Part shown: one piece after another, positions 38,829 through 52,410 of the stretch
Layout of the letters: each line of letters begins with the position of its first letter
Numbering within the stretch: position 1 is the first letter of the stretch
DNA from: Himantopus leucocephalus
Taxonomy: Eukaryota; Chordata; Aves; Charadriiformes; Recurvirostridae
DNA length: 64,000 nt
Assembly: GCA_003993805.1 (NCBI GenBank)
Contig: RSEF01000014.1
Coordinates: 3,163,941 to 3,227,940, forward strand
Direction of reading: 5' to 3'
Position numbers and translations under genes: made by a program
The notes under the pieces: model-generated
Databases searched by the model: none
Told to the model about the DNA's origin: nothing
The model's input: the letters and a program-made list of their open reading frames with translations, nothing else

Positions 38829-41800
38829 AAATTAAAGACTGAGGTACAAAAAACCAAAACTTAACATGATAATCCATGGTTGGAATCTAGAGTGAAAGTC
38901 ATTTATTGCACTAATAGTTTTTAATTTGTCTAAGCATTATTGTTGAAACACTTTCCACTTGGCAAAAAAACCCTCAAAAACTGGCACAATGGTATAATTA
39001 TTGATGCATACAAACTAATTATCTGTGCAGAGTTTTGGTCCAAGGACACTACTGAAGTGGTTGTTGCCAAAATGTTTGTTAAAAATCGGTATTGATGTAA
39101 TTCTGCTCGAGTGTTTTCATTTTCAGTGCTGTATTGCCCTGCACACATACACGCTGCATCGTGTTTTGTGAGTGTAAATCTGACAAACCCGCAGCTACTG
39201 CTGCTCCTGTGCACTCTGATGAAGTGTTTAGCTGAGATTTTAAAAGCAATCTAATAAAATTAGCACTCAAGATTTGTGCTAAGGGGTGGCACAGCGCCTG
39301 ATTGCTTTGACAGCTTTTTATGTGAGGAAAGTTTTTGGAGTTCTTTAATCCAAACCTTCCTAGGATTTATTCTGTAACTATTCTGTGCCTGGATCTGCAG
39401 TGCTGAGAGCAGCTCTACGATGGGAGAGAGAGAGACAAAACGCAGACCTATAGGGCAGTAATTTCTACTGAATTCATGTTTTTCTGATCTAAACTAAGGC
39501 AATCTAATATTCTAAGTGAAAATCAGATTTTGAGCTGTGTAATGTTAATTTGGAAAAAGAAGTTCTTATTTCAGAACAAAAGCATGTATGTGGTAAAGAG
39601 AGAGCGATGAGAGAGCAAGGTTGTTGAATTTCCAGGTGTTGCTCTTTAAAATGAGCAGCTTCTCAAAGTGTTAGGCCACAAATTCAAGCCAGAACATTTT
39701 ACTTTCCAGTTCCGTTTGCTAAACTTAGATTTCCATCTTTGATTTCTGTCTCAAAACTAAAAGAAAAAAAAAAAAAAAGATTTACAGCACCACTTTGTGC
39801 CTCCTTCAGGTGAGGAGTCGGGCTGCCTCTGGGTGGCGTTGCTGTCCCCAGGCCGTGGTGCAGCTGTAGCAACTTTTCTTGCCTGTCCCTTTTCCTTTCA
39901 GTTTTAGCATAGTAAGGCCACAACCCTTAATGAAACTGGAGAGTGTTATGCTATCTCTCATAAAGGGAGAGAGATGTATGAGTTGAAACAAGGCTGAGGT
40001 GTGAAACCATATAGCTTTGTACTACTGTTTTATTTAACAATACTGCTCCGAGTCACAGACAAGTAAACTAAAAAGGCAGTGTAGTACCACGCAAGTGCTT
40101 CAAGTAGGGTGGTGGGCAGTATGGTTTGCACAAGCCTGGCAAGTCTTGACGAGGCGCCTCACCCCTCTTCTCCCGTTTTCACCATGCCTTTCTTAGTGTT
40201 ACAGCTAGGGGGTACATTTCCATGGCTTCCAGCCCACTGTACAGGAGTTGCACATTTACTTGCTGGCTAGGTTGAATGGGCTTAAACAAGGGTTACCCAA
40301 ATTTACAGTCAAGCGCTGTGTGACTTTGGAGAAGACGGAGCGTACCTTGGCAGGGCCGGACAGCGAGGCTCACTGGAGCTGCACCAGCTGCTGTAATGCA
40401 AACGATGCAGCAGTGATGACCTGGCTCAGGCAGCTGCTGCTTGTGCATCAGTGTTACACTGGAAGCACAAAAAGGTGCCTTTCCCTTTGCCCTCCTCCAC
40501 TAATCCATCTACCACCAGTAAGCCATTTATTTAGCAGTAGCGTAGTAGCTCTTCCTTTTTAGGGTGATCTATTACTAATAAGTATATGAAAGCATGTTGT
40601 TTACTCTGAGAACTGGAGAGCAGTGTTTGACTTACTGTGCAATTATTATGTGGTGGTTAATGAAATTTACATATTAAAACATCAAAACCTGATTTTGCCA
40701 GTAGCAAATGGAATTAATCTTAATCATTTTTGGAATGCCCTTTCAACGCAGTGGCCTAGCTTTATGGCTGCAATAATGCCCTTAACAACAAGATCTGAGT
40801 TCTGGAAGTTGATAATATCTATAAAACATTATCACTTTCACCTTTGAACTTTAAATAAAGTAGGAAATACGCTATTAGAATATCTTATTTTATTCTGTGA
40901 ATGTTTTCTGTGTGGTCCTGTGGATGGTGCTTGGAGCATCTATTACAGGGTGCTCTATGTTTTATTGTTCCCAAATGCTCTAGCACCAGTGAAACTCTTG
41001 TTTGTGGTATGCTGCAAATGTCATACTGCATTAAACTGATGCTACCTCGTGCTTCCCAAAATGCTCGCGTACAGCAAGGGATGAAATGGCTGTGATAAGT
41101 TTGTGAGAACAGAAAAGGGCTGGCTGGCTGACATGGCTGGCTCAACTGTTGCTGTCTTTTTCTGAAGCTAATATCAATGGTTTAGAAAGAATTCAGGAGT
41201 GTTCAGTTGCCAGGGATATTCCACAATTTCCACCTGTCTGTGCTTATCAGTGGGCACAGATCCTGGGCTCAGTGGCTACTTCCTTGTGGCTTTGTCTATT
41301 TTGGTCAGGAGCAACCCGTTTTGCCAAATCTGAATGCCACTTAATTACCCCCCCAAGGCCCATCAAGTGTTGTGAGCCCATAGTACTCATTCTAACACTG
41401 ATAATTAACTGCCTGAAACTTGACATACCCTTGAATTTTAAAACTGATTTTATAACATTTGTAAACAACAGTTAGCAGGAAAAAAGGTAAAATTGTGTGT
41501 GTCATTCTGTTTTCTACCATACATGATTTGCAGTTCAAAGTGAATGTATTTAAATGAACTCCCCTGCAGCTACTGTTTACAGTAGCCTTCAAAGAATGAT
41601 GAAAGCTTTTAAATAATGTAGAATATTACATGACTTATTTTTCAAAACACATGCACTGAATGTTTTAGAGTGAAACGTCTGTGTTTCAGATTAGATGGAT
41701 TGCAGACAGCTGCTGTGTTTACTGAATGTTACAGATGGAAGGGAAAATAAATGTAGGGAGAAGACTAAGAAAATGAAGGATTCTTAAGAGTGCCTTATGT

Positions 41801-44800
41801 CTGAACAGCAGTAACTTAAAGGCGAATCAGATTGTCTCAGACATCTTGATAGCTAAGAAAATCTCACTCTCTCTTCCTCTTTTTTGTTTAAAAAAAAAAA
41901 AAAGCAAACCCAAATACAGGGTCTTTGCTTTCTCATATGTGTACTTCTGTAAGTTTTCTGGGAGAGGGATGTGCTGCTTCTCACATTCCCTTCCCAACTT
42001 CTACCTGCGCTGGGTGTTACCTATTACCAGCATTTCTTGTCTATGCTGTTTTATCAAGGAAGCCTTTAGGTGTTAATGCACTGAAGTTATTACAGAGTTT
42101 AAGAAGCAGCTAGACATTTCTCTGTTAGAGTATATGGTTAACTTTTTTTAGCCAGGAATTCTTTCTCTTAATACATTTGTAATGCACTAACTGCGTCTCA
42201 TGTGCACACATCTTGAATAGGTGCAAGGTAAGTAGTGAGAAGACTGACCCAACTTCACACTGAGGGCTGACCAACCACCTACCCGCCTTCTTTTGGATGG
42301 CTTTGCATTTTTAACTAAGATTTAGGCTGTAAAAATTACATTGCTTACACTATGAAAGACCAATTAAATTCGGCATAAAGTGTGTCTACACAGACCACAA
42401 GCATTACTGCGGTGTAAAAGCATGGTTACATTTCTATTTAGCCTCACCTCCACTAGTGAATGAGTTACACCCTGAGCATAAAGCTATACACTTCACAATT
42501 GTTACAAATGATCTCTTCTACTAATTAAAACAGATTGAAACCTATCAGTTCTAGAAACTGTGCTACAGCTGTAAAAAGTAGAGCACATGATTTATTCCCC
42601 AAGAGGAATAGGGCTAAGGGAGCCCTGTTTCTGCCCTCCCCTCTGAAACAAATGGTTATAAATCTTCCAGGAAACGCTAGATAGATTTGAATGACCAACA
42701 AAATTGTGGTGTATCCCAGAGCCACCTTATGGACAGCTGTACGTATAGGATCTGCTCAAAGCTTGATGCTTTTATGTCCCCTGGATACCTGTTATACAGC
42801 GGCTTGGAGAACAATGTATTTATGTAGTTTTATGGTGTGTGTGCTGGAAGAAGCAGGGTTTTTAGCAGGCCATGTTCTATTAACGAAACCGGGGCTAGGA
42901 TGAGGATTTCAGTGGATGATTGTTTTTTTGTCTGGAGGTTCCTGAGGTTTAATATTTAGGGGCTTTTCTTCCTTAGAAATGAGCACTTTCTGGCTTTGTT
43001 ACAGCTGCTATAGCACATACTATGTTGAGTCTTTCTCCTTCCTGCAGATTAACTTCTATGTTTATTACTGTTAAATTGGCAGATGGGTTTCTTATGGTAC
43101 TTACGAGATTATGTTGATAAAAACCTGAAACTTTAACAGTGTTAAACAATGTTATAGGACAAACAAGATGATTTGTTTCCATAGGGTATTACAGTTAAGG
43201 AATATTAGAGACATAAAATAATCCTTAATTTTTAAGAATTATAATCTGCCATAACCTGCTGCAATAGCAATAACATGATTTCAGGTACAGGAAACGAGAA
43301 ACTTTCTTCTCTGGAAAAAAGCAGTGCTGTGGAAGCTTTGAGGTCTCCAAGAGAAATTATGTTATCTGTGTTAGAAATGACTAATAGAAAAACATTTTAT
43401 AATTTTTTTTTTTTTTTTGGCATTTGCACAATCTTCAATATAAAGCAACCTTCTATTACAGATGGGTCAATGCCAGTAAAAAGAGCAAGAGTCCGTCTGA
43501 CATGTCAGCCTACATCTTCTTTACAGCAATTTAGTTACTACTTGGCAAAAATCAGATGGATGACAGACACTCGGTAATGCCCTGGCTTGCAGTTGCACAA
43601 CCCAGGCTGAAAACAAATAGATGCAAAGACTGAATTATTCTGCCACCCTTACAAACAGCTTTACTGGCTTGGGAAAAGTCTTGTTTGGCAAGGTGGTGTA
43701 AGAAAGCTTACGTCACAGCTGTCTGTACATTTACTGTATTTGTTGAGCTGTAGACAGAGCACTTAGATCTTCAGGACTTATCAATCCGTACACATATTTT
43801 TCTAGCATAAATTTTTAATTCTTTTATTAAAAAGCTGTTATTCAAAACCAGTGACTAGCTAGTATTCTCTGGATTCAGAATTGAAATTGGGCAGATAATA
43901 CTTTCCTCTCTCAAAAGTGAAATTACAGTAAATACAAGTTATTCCATCACTATATATTATTTATGATGCCTTTATAAATGTGGAGTTTTGCAGAAGCAGA
44001 GTAAAAGAAATGAATCTTTTAATATTTGTATCATAGTGAGAGTTAACAAGAGGAAAAGAAATGTAGTTTCTTGTGATAGGAAGCAATACTACTAAAATTT
44101 CATTGCCCTTATTGGGGGGAAAGAAGTCTTCTGATGAATATATGGAAAATCTCCATTGATCATAACATACATATTACAGTAGCTGGGAACAACCTTCCTC
44201 TGTAATATTCTTGTAAAAATTGGGTTAAGGTTTGGAAATGTTGTTCTCAGCAGGGTAAAATAGCCTATGTGCAACGCTTCTGCAATAGTTTGGTTGTTTC
44301 CTTATTCCCTAATGTCAGCAGTTGAGGGGGAGGAAAGGAAGCCTTGTGTGGTGAAATGAAGGTGAGGGAACCGTTTTTTTTCAACTGTGAATTATTTTGG
44401 TTCTGTTCCTTGAGCACCAATGTTTAAACCCAAAGCCCCCTGATTGTTTATTGTGTGAAACTGTTTTTCCTGAGCATATTTATATACCTTATGCAGCCGT
44501 ATTAGGTAATGTGAGCTAGCTGCATAGCTGTGGTTGAACAGCGTGGTGCTCTGTCAGTGTGTCTGTGCCTCTCAGGTTTACCTCTGAGCACCCCCCAGCC
44601 CCTTGGGATGCGCTGCGGCCTCGGCTGCCCGGGCTGCAGTGAGCCGTGGCTGTCAGTACCCTGCCGAGCTCTTCTGGGCGGAGTGTACGAACCATGGCTA
44701 AAGCTTTGAACTGCTGTTTGGGCATGTCCCGAGTCTAAACTTGGTCCTTTGACAAAAAAATATGTTCATGTAATTAGGGTGTTAGAGTTTAATGTTGCCA

Positions 44801-46494
44801 TATATTGTCTTCTGCAGCCTTGGATAAAACTTCTTTTCCCTCTTAGCTTCAGTTATGGCTTTCTAGACTGTGGATAGCAGTATTGCACTACTTTGAGAAA
44901 TGTGCTGCAAAAACATATAGTAAAGATATTAAAATGGATGGAAACAATGAGGTCCTTCACATATTCCCTCTTGGACTATAGGTTTTATGTTATCATAAGA
45001 CAAGGAGATAAGCCATCATCACTTGTCCAGGAAATATCAAAAAAGGTTTAACAAAACTTGCAGAAGGAAAAGGAATTCATTCCTTGTCTCATGCAGTACA
45101 GTAACCTTTATAAATAAGTCTATTTTTTTTTTAAAGAAAAGATTCCAAAAGTAGTATTATTTATTATGGTATTTAGATTATATTTTTATATACACTCCTT
45201 ATATTCAGCTCTTGGTGGTCTGTGTAATTAAAGTCAAGATTATCCGTGTTTATGCATTTAGGTTTTTATGTACTTTCTATTAATTAAACAAACAATATGA
45301 AGGAAGTGTGCACTGTTCTGGAGCCGCATGTCTCTGCTCAATTGTTTCTTTTTGGAAAAAAGCCAATATCACAAGATGGGGTTTTTTTTCATGTTGTATG
45401 GTATGTAGTAGCCACAACTTAAGAAGTGTAATCCATCATTTTCAACTGTTCTACTGGCATGCATAAGTAGTGAGGAAAACAGATCTTAGGGAGTGAAAAA
45501 TTGAGTCATACAAAATAGATTTGTGTTTAATCTCAATGAAATATCTTTCTTCCAAAGGAGAAGTTTCAGCCAACAGAACTTGAATACAAGTAGTCTATTT
45601 AATTTTGTAATAACTATTGATTTGTGCAGTTCCAGTATGATAAAGCTTTAAGCTGGACAATTATACTATATTTCATATTGTTCCAAGTCTGAGTTATTTT
45701 ACAGATAACTATGCCAACAGTATGAAAGGCTTTTATTTATTAATTTAATTATTCCAGTCCTCTACTTTAACTGTTCTTTACATATGATGGGTGTCTTAGG
45801 TACATGATGCTTTATGGTTGTAAAGGGTATTTCTTTGGCAATGTTATGGAGCCTACAATAAGGCAGCTGAAACATTTGTGTGCTGTAAGGTGATTTTTTT
45901 GGAGCTGGGTGATAAAGGAGCAGTACAGGGAAATATGTTCTGGATTGAAAGGTGCAGAAGTCAGCAGGGCGAAATTAATGCTAACAAAATAATCAGAGAA
46001 TATAATAATATTTTCATCTCAAATGGCACAAGTTTGTATAAGTACTTCCTTTATTGGCTTCTGAATGTTTTTGCATGTAGTTATTGCTGTATAACTGTCC
46101 TTTCTTATGTTGAAAGAAGCTTTTGGTAGTTATTCTCAGAGTAACCAGCTAGGTGTTTAGATTTTCATAGGGGAATAGGAAAAAATTGCTTTGTGTTCTT
46201 CAGTATCAGGCCCATGATAATTTCTCTTTAAGTCCTCTTCTTTTCCAAAAGTATGAGAAAGTTTGGGGTAGTTCTTCTGTGACTGAATCAGGCTATCTTT
46301 GTTCTTTCCTGTTTTAGTGAGTAGCTCTGGTATGCTGCCTATTTGAAAACAGTTATTTTCAGGAAAAAAACCACCATGATTTAAATAGGGAATGTGTATG
46401 TGTTTGTACAAGGCTTTATTTTGTAAAAAGATGAAGAACCTCATGAAAAATACATGACAAAAAAACCCAGCCCAAACCTGTCCTAAATACTTAC
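38829..46494. other. Unique noncoding DNA
   Basis: No gene identified. There are A/T runs at 39763-39779, 41890-41903 and 43401-43420. A GC-rich, CpG-containing patch at about 44570-44700 has only a 69-codon minus frame. A short perfect palindrome, GCTACTG-TTTA-CAGTAGC, lies at 41569-41586. Strong donor-like sites such as CAAG/GTAAGTAG at 42228 lack an upstream open exon. Confidence 0.5.
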
Positions 46495-49400
46495 TCAGTG
46501 TGTCTGTAGTGTCTTCTCCGATTTCAATTACACTACCCAAGGGATGACTGTGAGACTTTTTTACCTAGTCAGAAAATCTTACTTTTTTTCACTTCTCTCT
46601 GTCAAATAATAATAGAAATGAACTCTCTTGACAACAAATGGGTATTATGAATAAACATACCCCTGCTTAGTTGAAATAAATGTTTGATGTATCTATAAAT
46701 ATATCAGGAAAACATAGACTATATTGTGAAAACGTGGTGCCTGAAACTGAAAAGCGCAGTATGATTTTATGGGAACAGAATTGCCCTCAAAGAGTATTAT
46801 TAATCTGAGGTCATTGAGTCTAAAGATCTGTCTTCATTGAGCAGTTGATCTGGGATTGTTCTCATATTTTGACCCTCCTGGAAAGGAGGTGGTATGCCAT
46901 GTGTACACACCCACACACCCTCTTTTTCCGTTACGTGAGAGGTTCCTGAATTAAACCCAGGCAAAGTGGACCCTGGAGGAGATAGTCTTAATCTGTTTAA
47001 CAAGATAAGAATTTATCTTTTCCTGCTATCTTTATGTCCAGCATGAGATATTTTTATATAGTGGTTCTTAAATTGGAGAACAGACTTTCCCATGGGACTC
47101 TGTTGCTGGAGACTTGCAGAGTGGGAGAGCAGCTTGGAGGAGGTAACTGAGGAGAGCAGAAGCACTGGGAGAAATGTCAGCAAGTGCTTAAAGCAGGAGA
47201 GTCTGCAGGAAGCCACAGTGCTGCTTCTTTGTGGGACTTCTGGGCTGGAGGGTAATGTAAGAAAAACATGGGATGCAACTTCTGGTGATCCTGGGCTCTC
47301 TCTGCTGCTCCTCTCTATACAATTGACCAGTCTGAAGCCTCGTCTCTGGCACTTAATCCTCTTTTGACAGTAATGCCTCCTCACAGCGCCTCCTTTGCGT
47401 AGGATGAAGTGCGGAAACAGGAAAAAAAAAAAGGCAATATTTCTCTGTTACTCATCAGCATGCCTGTGAAAGATGGATTCTTCTGGGCTTGGTGCAGTTG
47501 TCCAGAAAACAGGTCCAGAAATTGTCAGCATATGAAGTCCTGTAACTTACCTACAATGTCTTGCAGAAGCCATAGGAAGGCATCGTGATGTGTTTAACTT
47601 TGGTGTTGGAGTAATCACCCCATTGTTAGGCTAAACTAGATCCCAGAATGATCAGTAAAGACTAGTTTGATGCTCTGCTAATGTTTTATATCCCGAATGA
47701 GGCATGCTGTCAAAAAGCATTTCATGCCTCATCTACCACTAAGTGTACTACCAAGTGCTTTTATAGGATTCTCTCTCTCATTCATCCACCAGAATGACCT
47801 TGACAATTGATTTCATTATCTAGGCAAGTTATTACTGTGTCTTGCTCTGGATTAACTGAAACTCTGGAACTGATAATGTGTTCTTAATTTGAAAGAATGT
47901 TTTAACTTTGTGGTTGCTGAGGCCAATCATATGAGAAAGAGGAAACCAGCAGAAATCACCAGTGGGAGCTGTAGGAATTCTTTTCTTCATTGGCATTTTA
48001 AAACTACATTGAAATGCATAGCGGTGACCATAAAGACATATTAATTTGATTTCATGTAAGCATCCAGTTCTTATCAAGTGTAAGTCAGTGTATTGCATAA
48101 AATACAGTTAAGGTCAGTGGGCTGGGTCCTGTAAACTGTATTTTAAAGGATTTCATCAAATCAGAAGGAACAGACTACAAAATCCATATCCTTCTATATA
48201 TTTTTCTTTTGACAGCATCTGCAAGAAATTTATATTAAAATATCATTTTAACTTCTCTGTAACTTTTTAACGCATCATATGATCTTTGAAAATTCAAAGT
48301 TGGTATTGATGTTCATCCATTAGTGAAGCTTGAGTGAGTTATTCTTTGTTCATTGGAACCAGGTTGTTTTCACCATTGTCCTCCTCTGTAAGTGTTCAGT
48401 TCCATTCATACCAAGGTTGTGTTGTCTTCTTTCTTCTGGGGTTTCTGTTGCCCCATCACACTTGACATCAAAATAACAAGGTAAGCAGACAGTGCTGTAA
48501 TTTGGCGTAATTGTATGAAATGTTGTAATGTGAATTACCGAACAGCTGGACATACTGCCTTTCTTGAAATCTGATCTTGTTATAATCTTGGATTCCATCG
48601 CTAATTAGTTGCTCTATTAGTGGTATGCTGTGGGGATTTTGAGAAGTTCTCACCACAGTCCTATGTCAGATCCCAAAGAAAATTCTTGGATGCTGAACAG
48701 GATGCAGCATAGGCTTTTATTAAATATTGCCCAAGAGATTTGAGGCGAACATAACCTGTTCAGGGCAAAACGCTTTAGATCCAGGAAAATTTAGATTGAA
48801 GTATGTTGTATTTTAAGGTTTCACAAAAACAAATTTATAGAAGATCAAATTAGAAATTCTCTAACACAAAGAAACTCCTGGGCAGTCTCTTACATGTCCT
48901 AGTGTCTATTTTCTTGTAATGTTGCCCGTCATCAAATGGGGCGGAACGGAAGCTAACTATGAAAATAAGGTCATCCTGTTAGGAAAGGACTGGCCACTGC
49001 TGATCTAAGCTACACCACCATAAACCTACCCCACAGCGATTAAAAAGGGTGTTGACAGTTATTTTTTTAATCACTAATATCTCTCTCACTGCAACTTGAG
49101 GAGGAATAACTAAGGTGAATATTAAGGGAAAGAGGATGGCAGTTGCTTGCCATGACCTTTCAACACACTTTGCACTTTCCTAATTTTGAAGGTTCGGCTA
49201 GAGAGGTAAATGCTTATATTTCTTTCCCTACAGTTTCTTGCCATTATATCGCTATGTTACAGAATTTCTTTTTAATGAAAAGCATAAAGAATTTGAAAAG
49301 AAAGAATCATCTTGATCCTTATATTAGAGCTTTCCTACACAGATTTTATTTTTGCCATCAGTATGCTCGTGGAAAACAGCTCTTTGATCTTTCAAGTGCA

Positions 49401-50969
49401 AAGACAAATTCATATTTGTATTTCTTTTGCAAAGGCCCTTCACTGGACATCTGTCCTGTAGAGACTACCGATTGTAATGAAAGAAAGATCTTTGTATCTT
49501 TCTTGTCCATAGCTCAAGTTGTTATTCTTATGTCTAAGAAGATGCAAGCCAAAATATAGTCATTGCATGACTCAAGCATGTACTAAAACTGTTATTTGAG
49601 CAGCGTTCTGCATCCTGAGCAAAGCTATGCTGAAATGGAATGTGACTGCTTTTTGACAAACATTTGAAGATGTCCAGAATTCATACCTTTGAGTCTTCAG
49701 TTGGTTATTTATAAAATAAAATCTGTTTATATATCAGAGGGTGAGGGAAATATTTAATTATGAAAGTGCTTCCAGGCTTCAAGCTGAATGCACAAGTGTC
49801 ATCCCTTAAACATTTTTATGGATGACGTGTAGCCACATGAGCCTGATGCATTAGCCCATTTTTCTGTCTAGTATGTTTCTGTGTTCTTGCCACAAACTTC
49901 TGTCACAGACCTCTGGTTTATGGTCCAGTTTGGAAATTATTCTTTTATTGTAATCTTACAAATTGACTTTTAAGATTTTGAAGTATAAAGATTACTGATG
50001 AAAGCCCTAGCCCTACAGTGCTTTTTCTTTTCTAATCCTGGTATGGTTTTATCTAGTCTTTAACAGATTCCTATTTTTGATAGTCATTGATCTCTAAGAG
50101 GAGATCTCCTTCAGTGCAAAGCTTTGTTGGGATGTCTAAAAATGGCACTGTGATTCTTGAACTTACCTAATGAATTTCTGTGAAACACTGGTAAAGCACA
50201 TTGTCTGTAACCTTTCACTGCCAATGCCTGCTAAACCTTTTTGATTTTCATGATAATTGCTTCTTGCTTTTTACAGCAATTAATAACCTGACGTATTGAG
50301 AAGAGAAAGTGGGAGGGAAGATGTCCACTATTTTGTGACTCCAGCAAAGGGACAGTATTCTTAGTTCTGCATCAAATGTGATGTATTTTTAATAGTGCTA
50401 ATTAAATTATGATCAGGTTGAAATAGGAGTACAGGTCCACAGTGTTACCAGGGTTATCCCTGTGTGCACCAGGCAGGTAAGTGCATTTTAATAATGTGTG
50501 AACAAAGCCCTTTATTATGATGAAAAGGAAACATTGGCTTTTGTTTCAGAGAACTAGGCCAATGTAAAATAGATATGATGAAATATGTAAATGGAAATGT
50601 CTTTTCATTATTTGAGTTTTCCTAGTCTGTCTCCTGTTAACGTCATCTTCTGTGAAGTTTTGTTATTAACCCAGATTGTAGAAATCTGAGTGTCATGCAA
50701 ATGTCATCCAACATGTCTTCAAAACAAGCATATGTTTTGAGAAGCATTATTCAGTTAAAAAAAAAAAAAATAGAATCTACATTTTAAAAGCTATTAGGAC
50801 TTGCTGAAGTTGCAGTCTGTGGCAGATGAGGGAAAAGAACCAAACTGTCATGAGTGTGGTCACAAATCCTGCTCAGTCACTGGGTGTTGAAAGATGTTCA
50901 GATGTTGCTTATTTAGCAAATTGTCTGTCCCACTTTATAACCAAAGATAGCATTTAGAAAATGGCTCCT
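46495..50969. other. Noncoding or weakly exon-like DNA
   Basis: Three short minus-strand blocks (46495-46564, 47551-47630, 48412-48494) are open and end at good donor sites. Their phases do not all join, so no gene is called. A 138-codon + frame at 49143-49559 has no recognised domain. No repeats are recognised. Confidence 0.4.
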
Positions 50970-51030
50970 ATACTAGGCTAGATGATTTCCAGAGGTAGCT
51001 TTCAATGAAAAGGGTACTATGATTCCATGA
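50970..51030 (+). mobile_element. CR1 LINE 3' end fragment
   Basis: ACTAGGCTAGATGATTTCCA, then GAGGTAGCTTTCAATG and a terminal ACTATGATTCCATGAA, follow the order of the CR1 3' tail (GACTAGATGATCTTCAGAGG...ATTCTATGATTCTATGA). It is 5'-truncated and diverged, in + orientation. Confidence 0.75.
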
Positions 51031-52254
51031 AATCAAACGCTAATGTTGCTGAAAATATTCCATGCAGTTTGATTTTTGAGTTCAGTAATACCAAGTAAAG
51101 AGACTACAGTCACACAAAGCTACTGGTATTCAATCATCAGTGTGCAGAACTATCATGTGAAATGAGAAGCGGAGCACTCGCTACCCTGAGCTGTGTGTAC
51201 AATAGCTGGGTTATAAACCAGTGTCTCAGTACTCTAAAGACTGACTGCAATAAAGCGTCAATGCAATTATCTGGTTGTGACCCAGTTGAGCACCCTGCAA
51301 AAAGAAATACATTAAATACTTGTCATTAACTAGAATGCATATCATGATCCAATTCACTTTTTCTTAGAGAGTGAGGATTGGAAATGGCTTGTTTTAGGAA
51401 TTGCAGCAGCCATTTAATATAGGTAGAGGTTCATTAGTACTTTGCAAATTGGCATCAGTAAGTTTAAGGATCAAGAAAAGAGACTAGAAAGTAATGTATC
51501 TGAACTAGTTTCCTGACCTCATTCCTGTTGCTACATAACATTAGACTCTGAAAATGTTGGCACCAAACTGAATAGTATATAACCACTAGCTGTTAATTGC
51601 CAGTGGAGGAATGAGAGAGTTAGTGAACTTTGAATGTCTTCAATCTTGCCCTTAAAACAGTCAAATTCTCTTGCCAGGAAGGGCAATCTGCTGAGACTCT
51701 GTACTGCCATTAAGTAAAAGGAATGGATCAAAGGTTTTAAACAAGGTTTCTTAGGGATTTTTTTTACCATCGGCAACCAGAGCTGACTAATACCTCTTCC
51801 TATCCAGTCTTGAAGGCTGGCTGTATTCATGAAGGCATTTATTTTCAACAGAAAAGCTGTCGAATGATTAAGCTACTTAGTTTCTGTAGTGATGCTTGTG
51901 TTTACAATTTTTAAAATTTCTCAGCTGGCCAGTAAGTTGGAAAGAAAAATAACACTGAAAATTGATATGCTTTAAATGTTTAAGGACCTCCTTGGAGGTC
52001 CCTGAAGGCCTTCAGAGCTGGGCTGGCTGCCCTGTTTGGCTGAGGAGGGAATGCAGCTCCTGCCGGTGGCACGGCACAGTCCTTGCCACAGTAATGTGGC
52101 TCCTGTCTGCCCCCTGCTAAGGGACAGTCCTCACTGCCGTGCAGGATGTAGGCTGCCGGACAGTTATTCCTCTGTCTCTGCAGCACACTGTTAGCTCTCG
52201 TCTTTTTCCAGTGGATTCTTGGCCCCTCCTCTACCATCCAAAGAGGATTTGTTT
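51031..52254. other. Unique noncoding DNA
   Basis: A 105-codon minus frame at 51531-51848 is unrecognised. A GC-rich patch at 51990-52200 carries an 85-codon minus frame without motifs. Confidence 0.45.
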
Positions 52255-52410
52255 CTTATATAGAATAACATAGGCTGGAAAGAATCTCTGGAGGTCATCA
52301 AGTGCAGCCCCTGCTTAACGCAAAGATCCAGTTGATCATGGTCTTGCCCAGTTGAGACTGAAAGTCTCAAAATGGTGAAGCTTTCGCAGGTCCTCTGAGC
52401 CTGATGGAAG
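52255..52410 (-). mobile_element. CR1 LINE 3' region, minus orientation
   Basis: The + strand reads AGAATAACATAGGCTGGAAA, then GAATCTCTGGAGGTCATCAA, AGTGCAGCCCCTGC and a stretch with TCTTGCCCAGTTGAGACTGA. This is the reverse complement of a CR1 3' UTR tail plus adjoining sequence (remembered as ...CATAGGTTGGAAAAGACCTC...ATCAAGTCCAACC...CCAGTCAGG). The 133-codon minus frame covering it (52191-52592) runs through transposon sequence and is not a host gene. Confidence 0.75.

Noticed and set aside
44570..44725. GC-rich CpG-containing patch as a promoter or CpG island
   Set aside because: It is only about 130 bp, too short for a CpG island, with no adjoining first exon or core promoter pattern.
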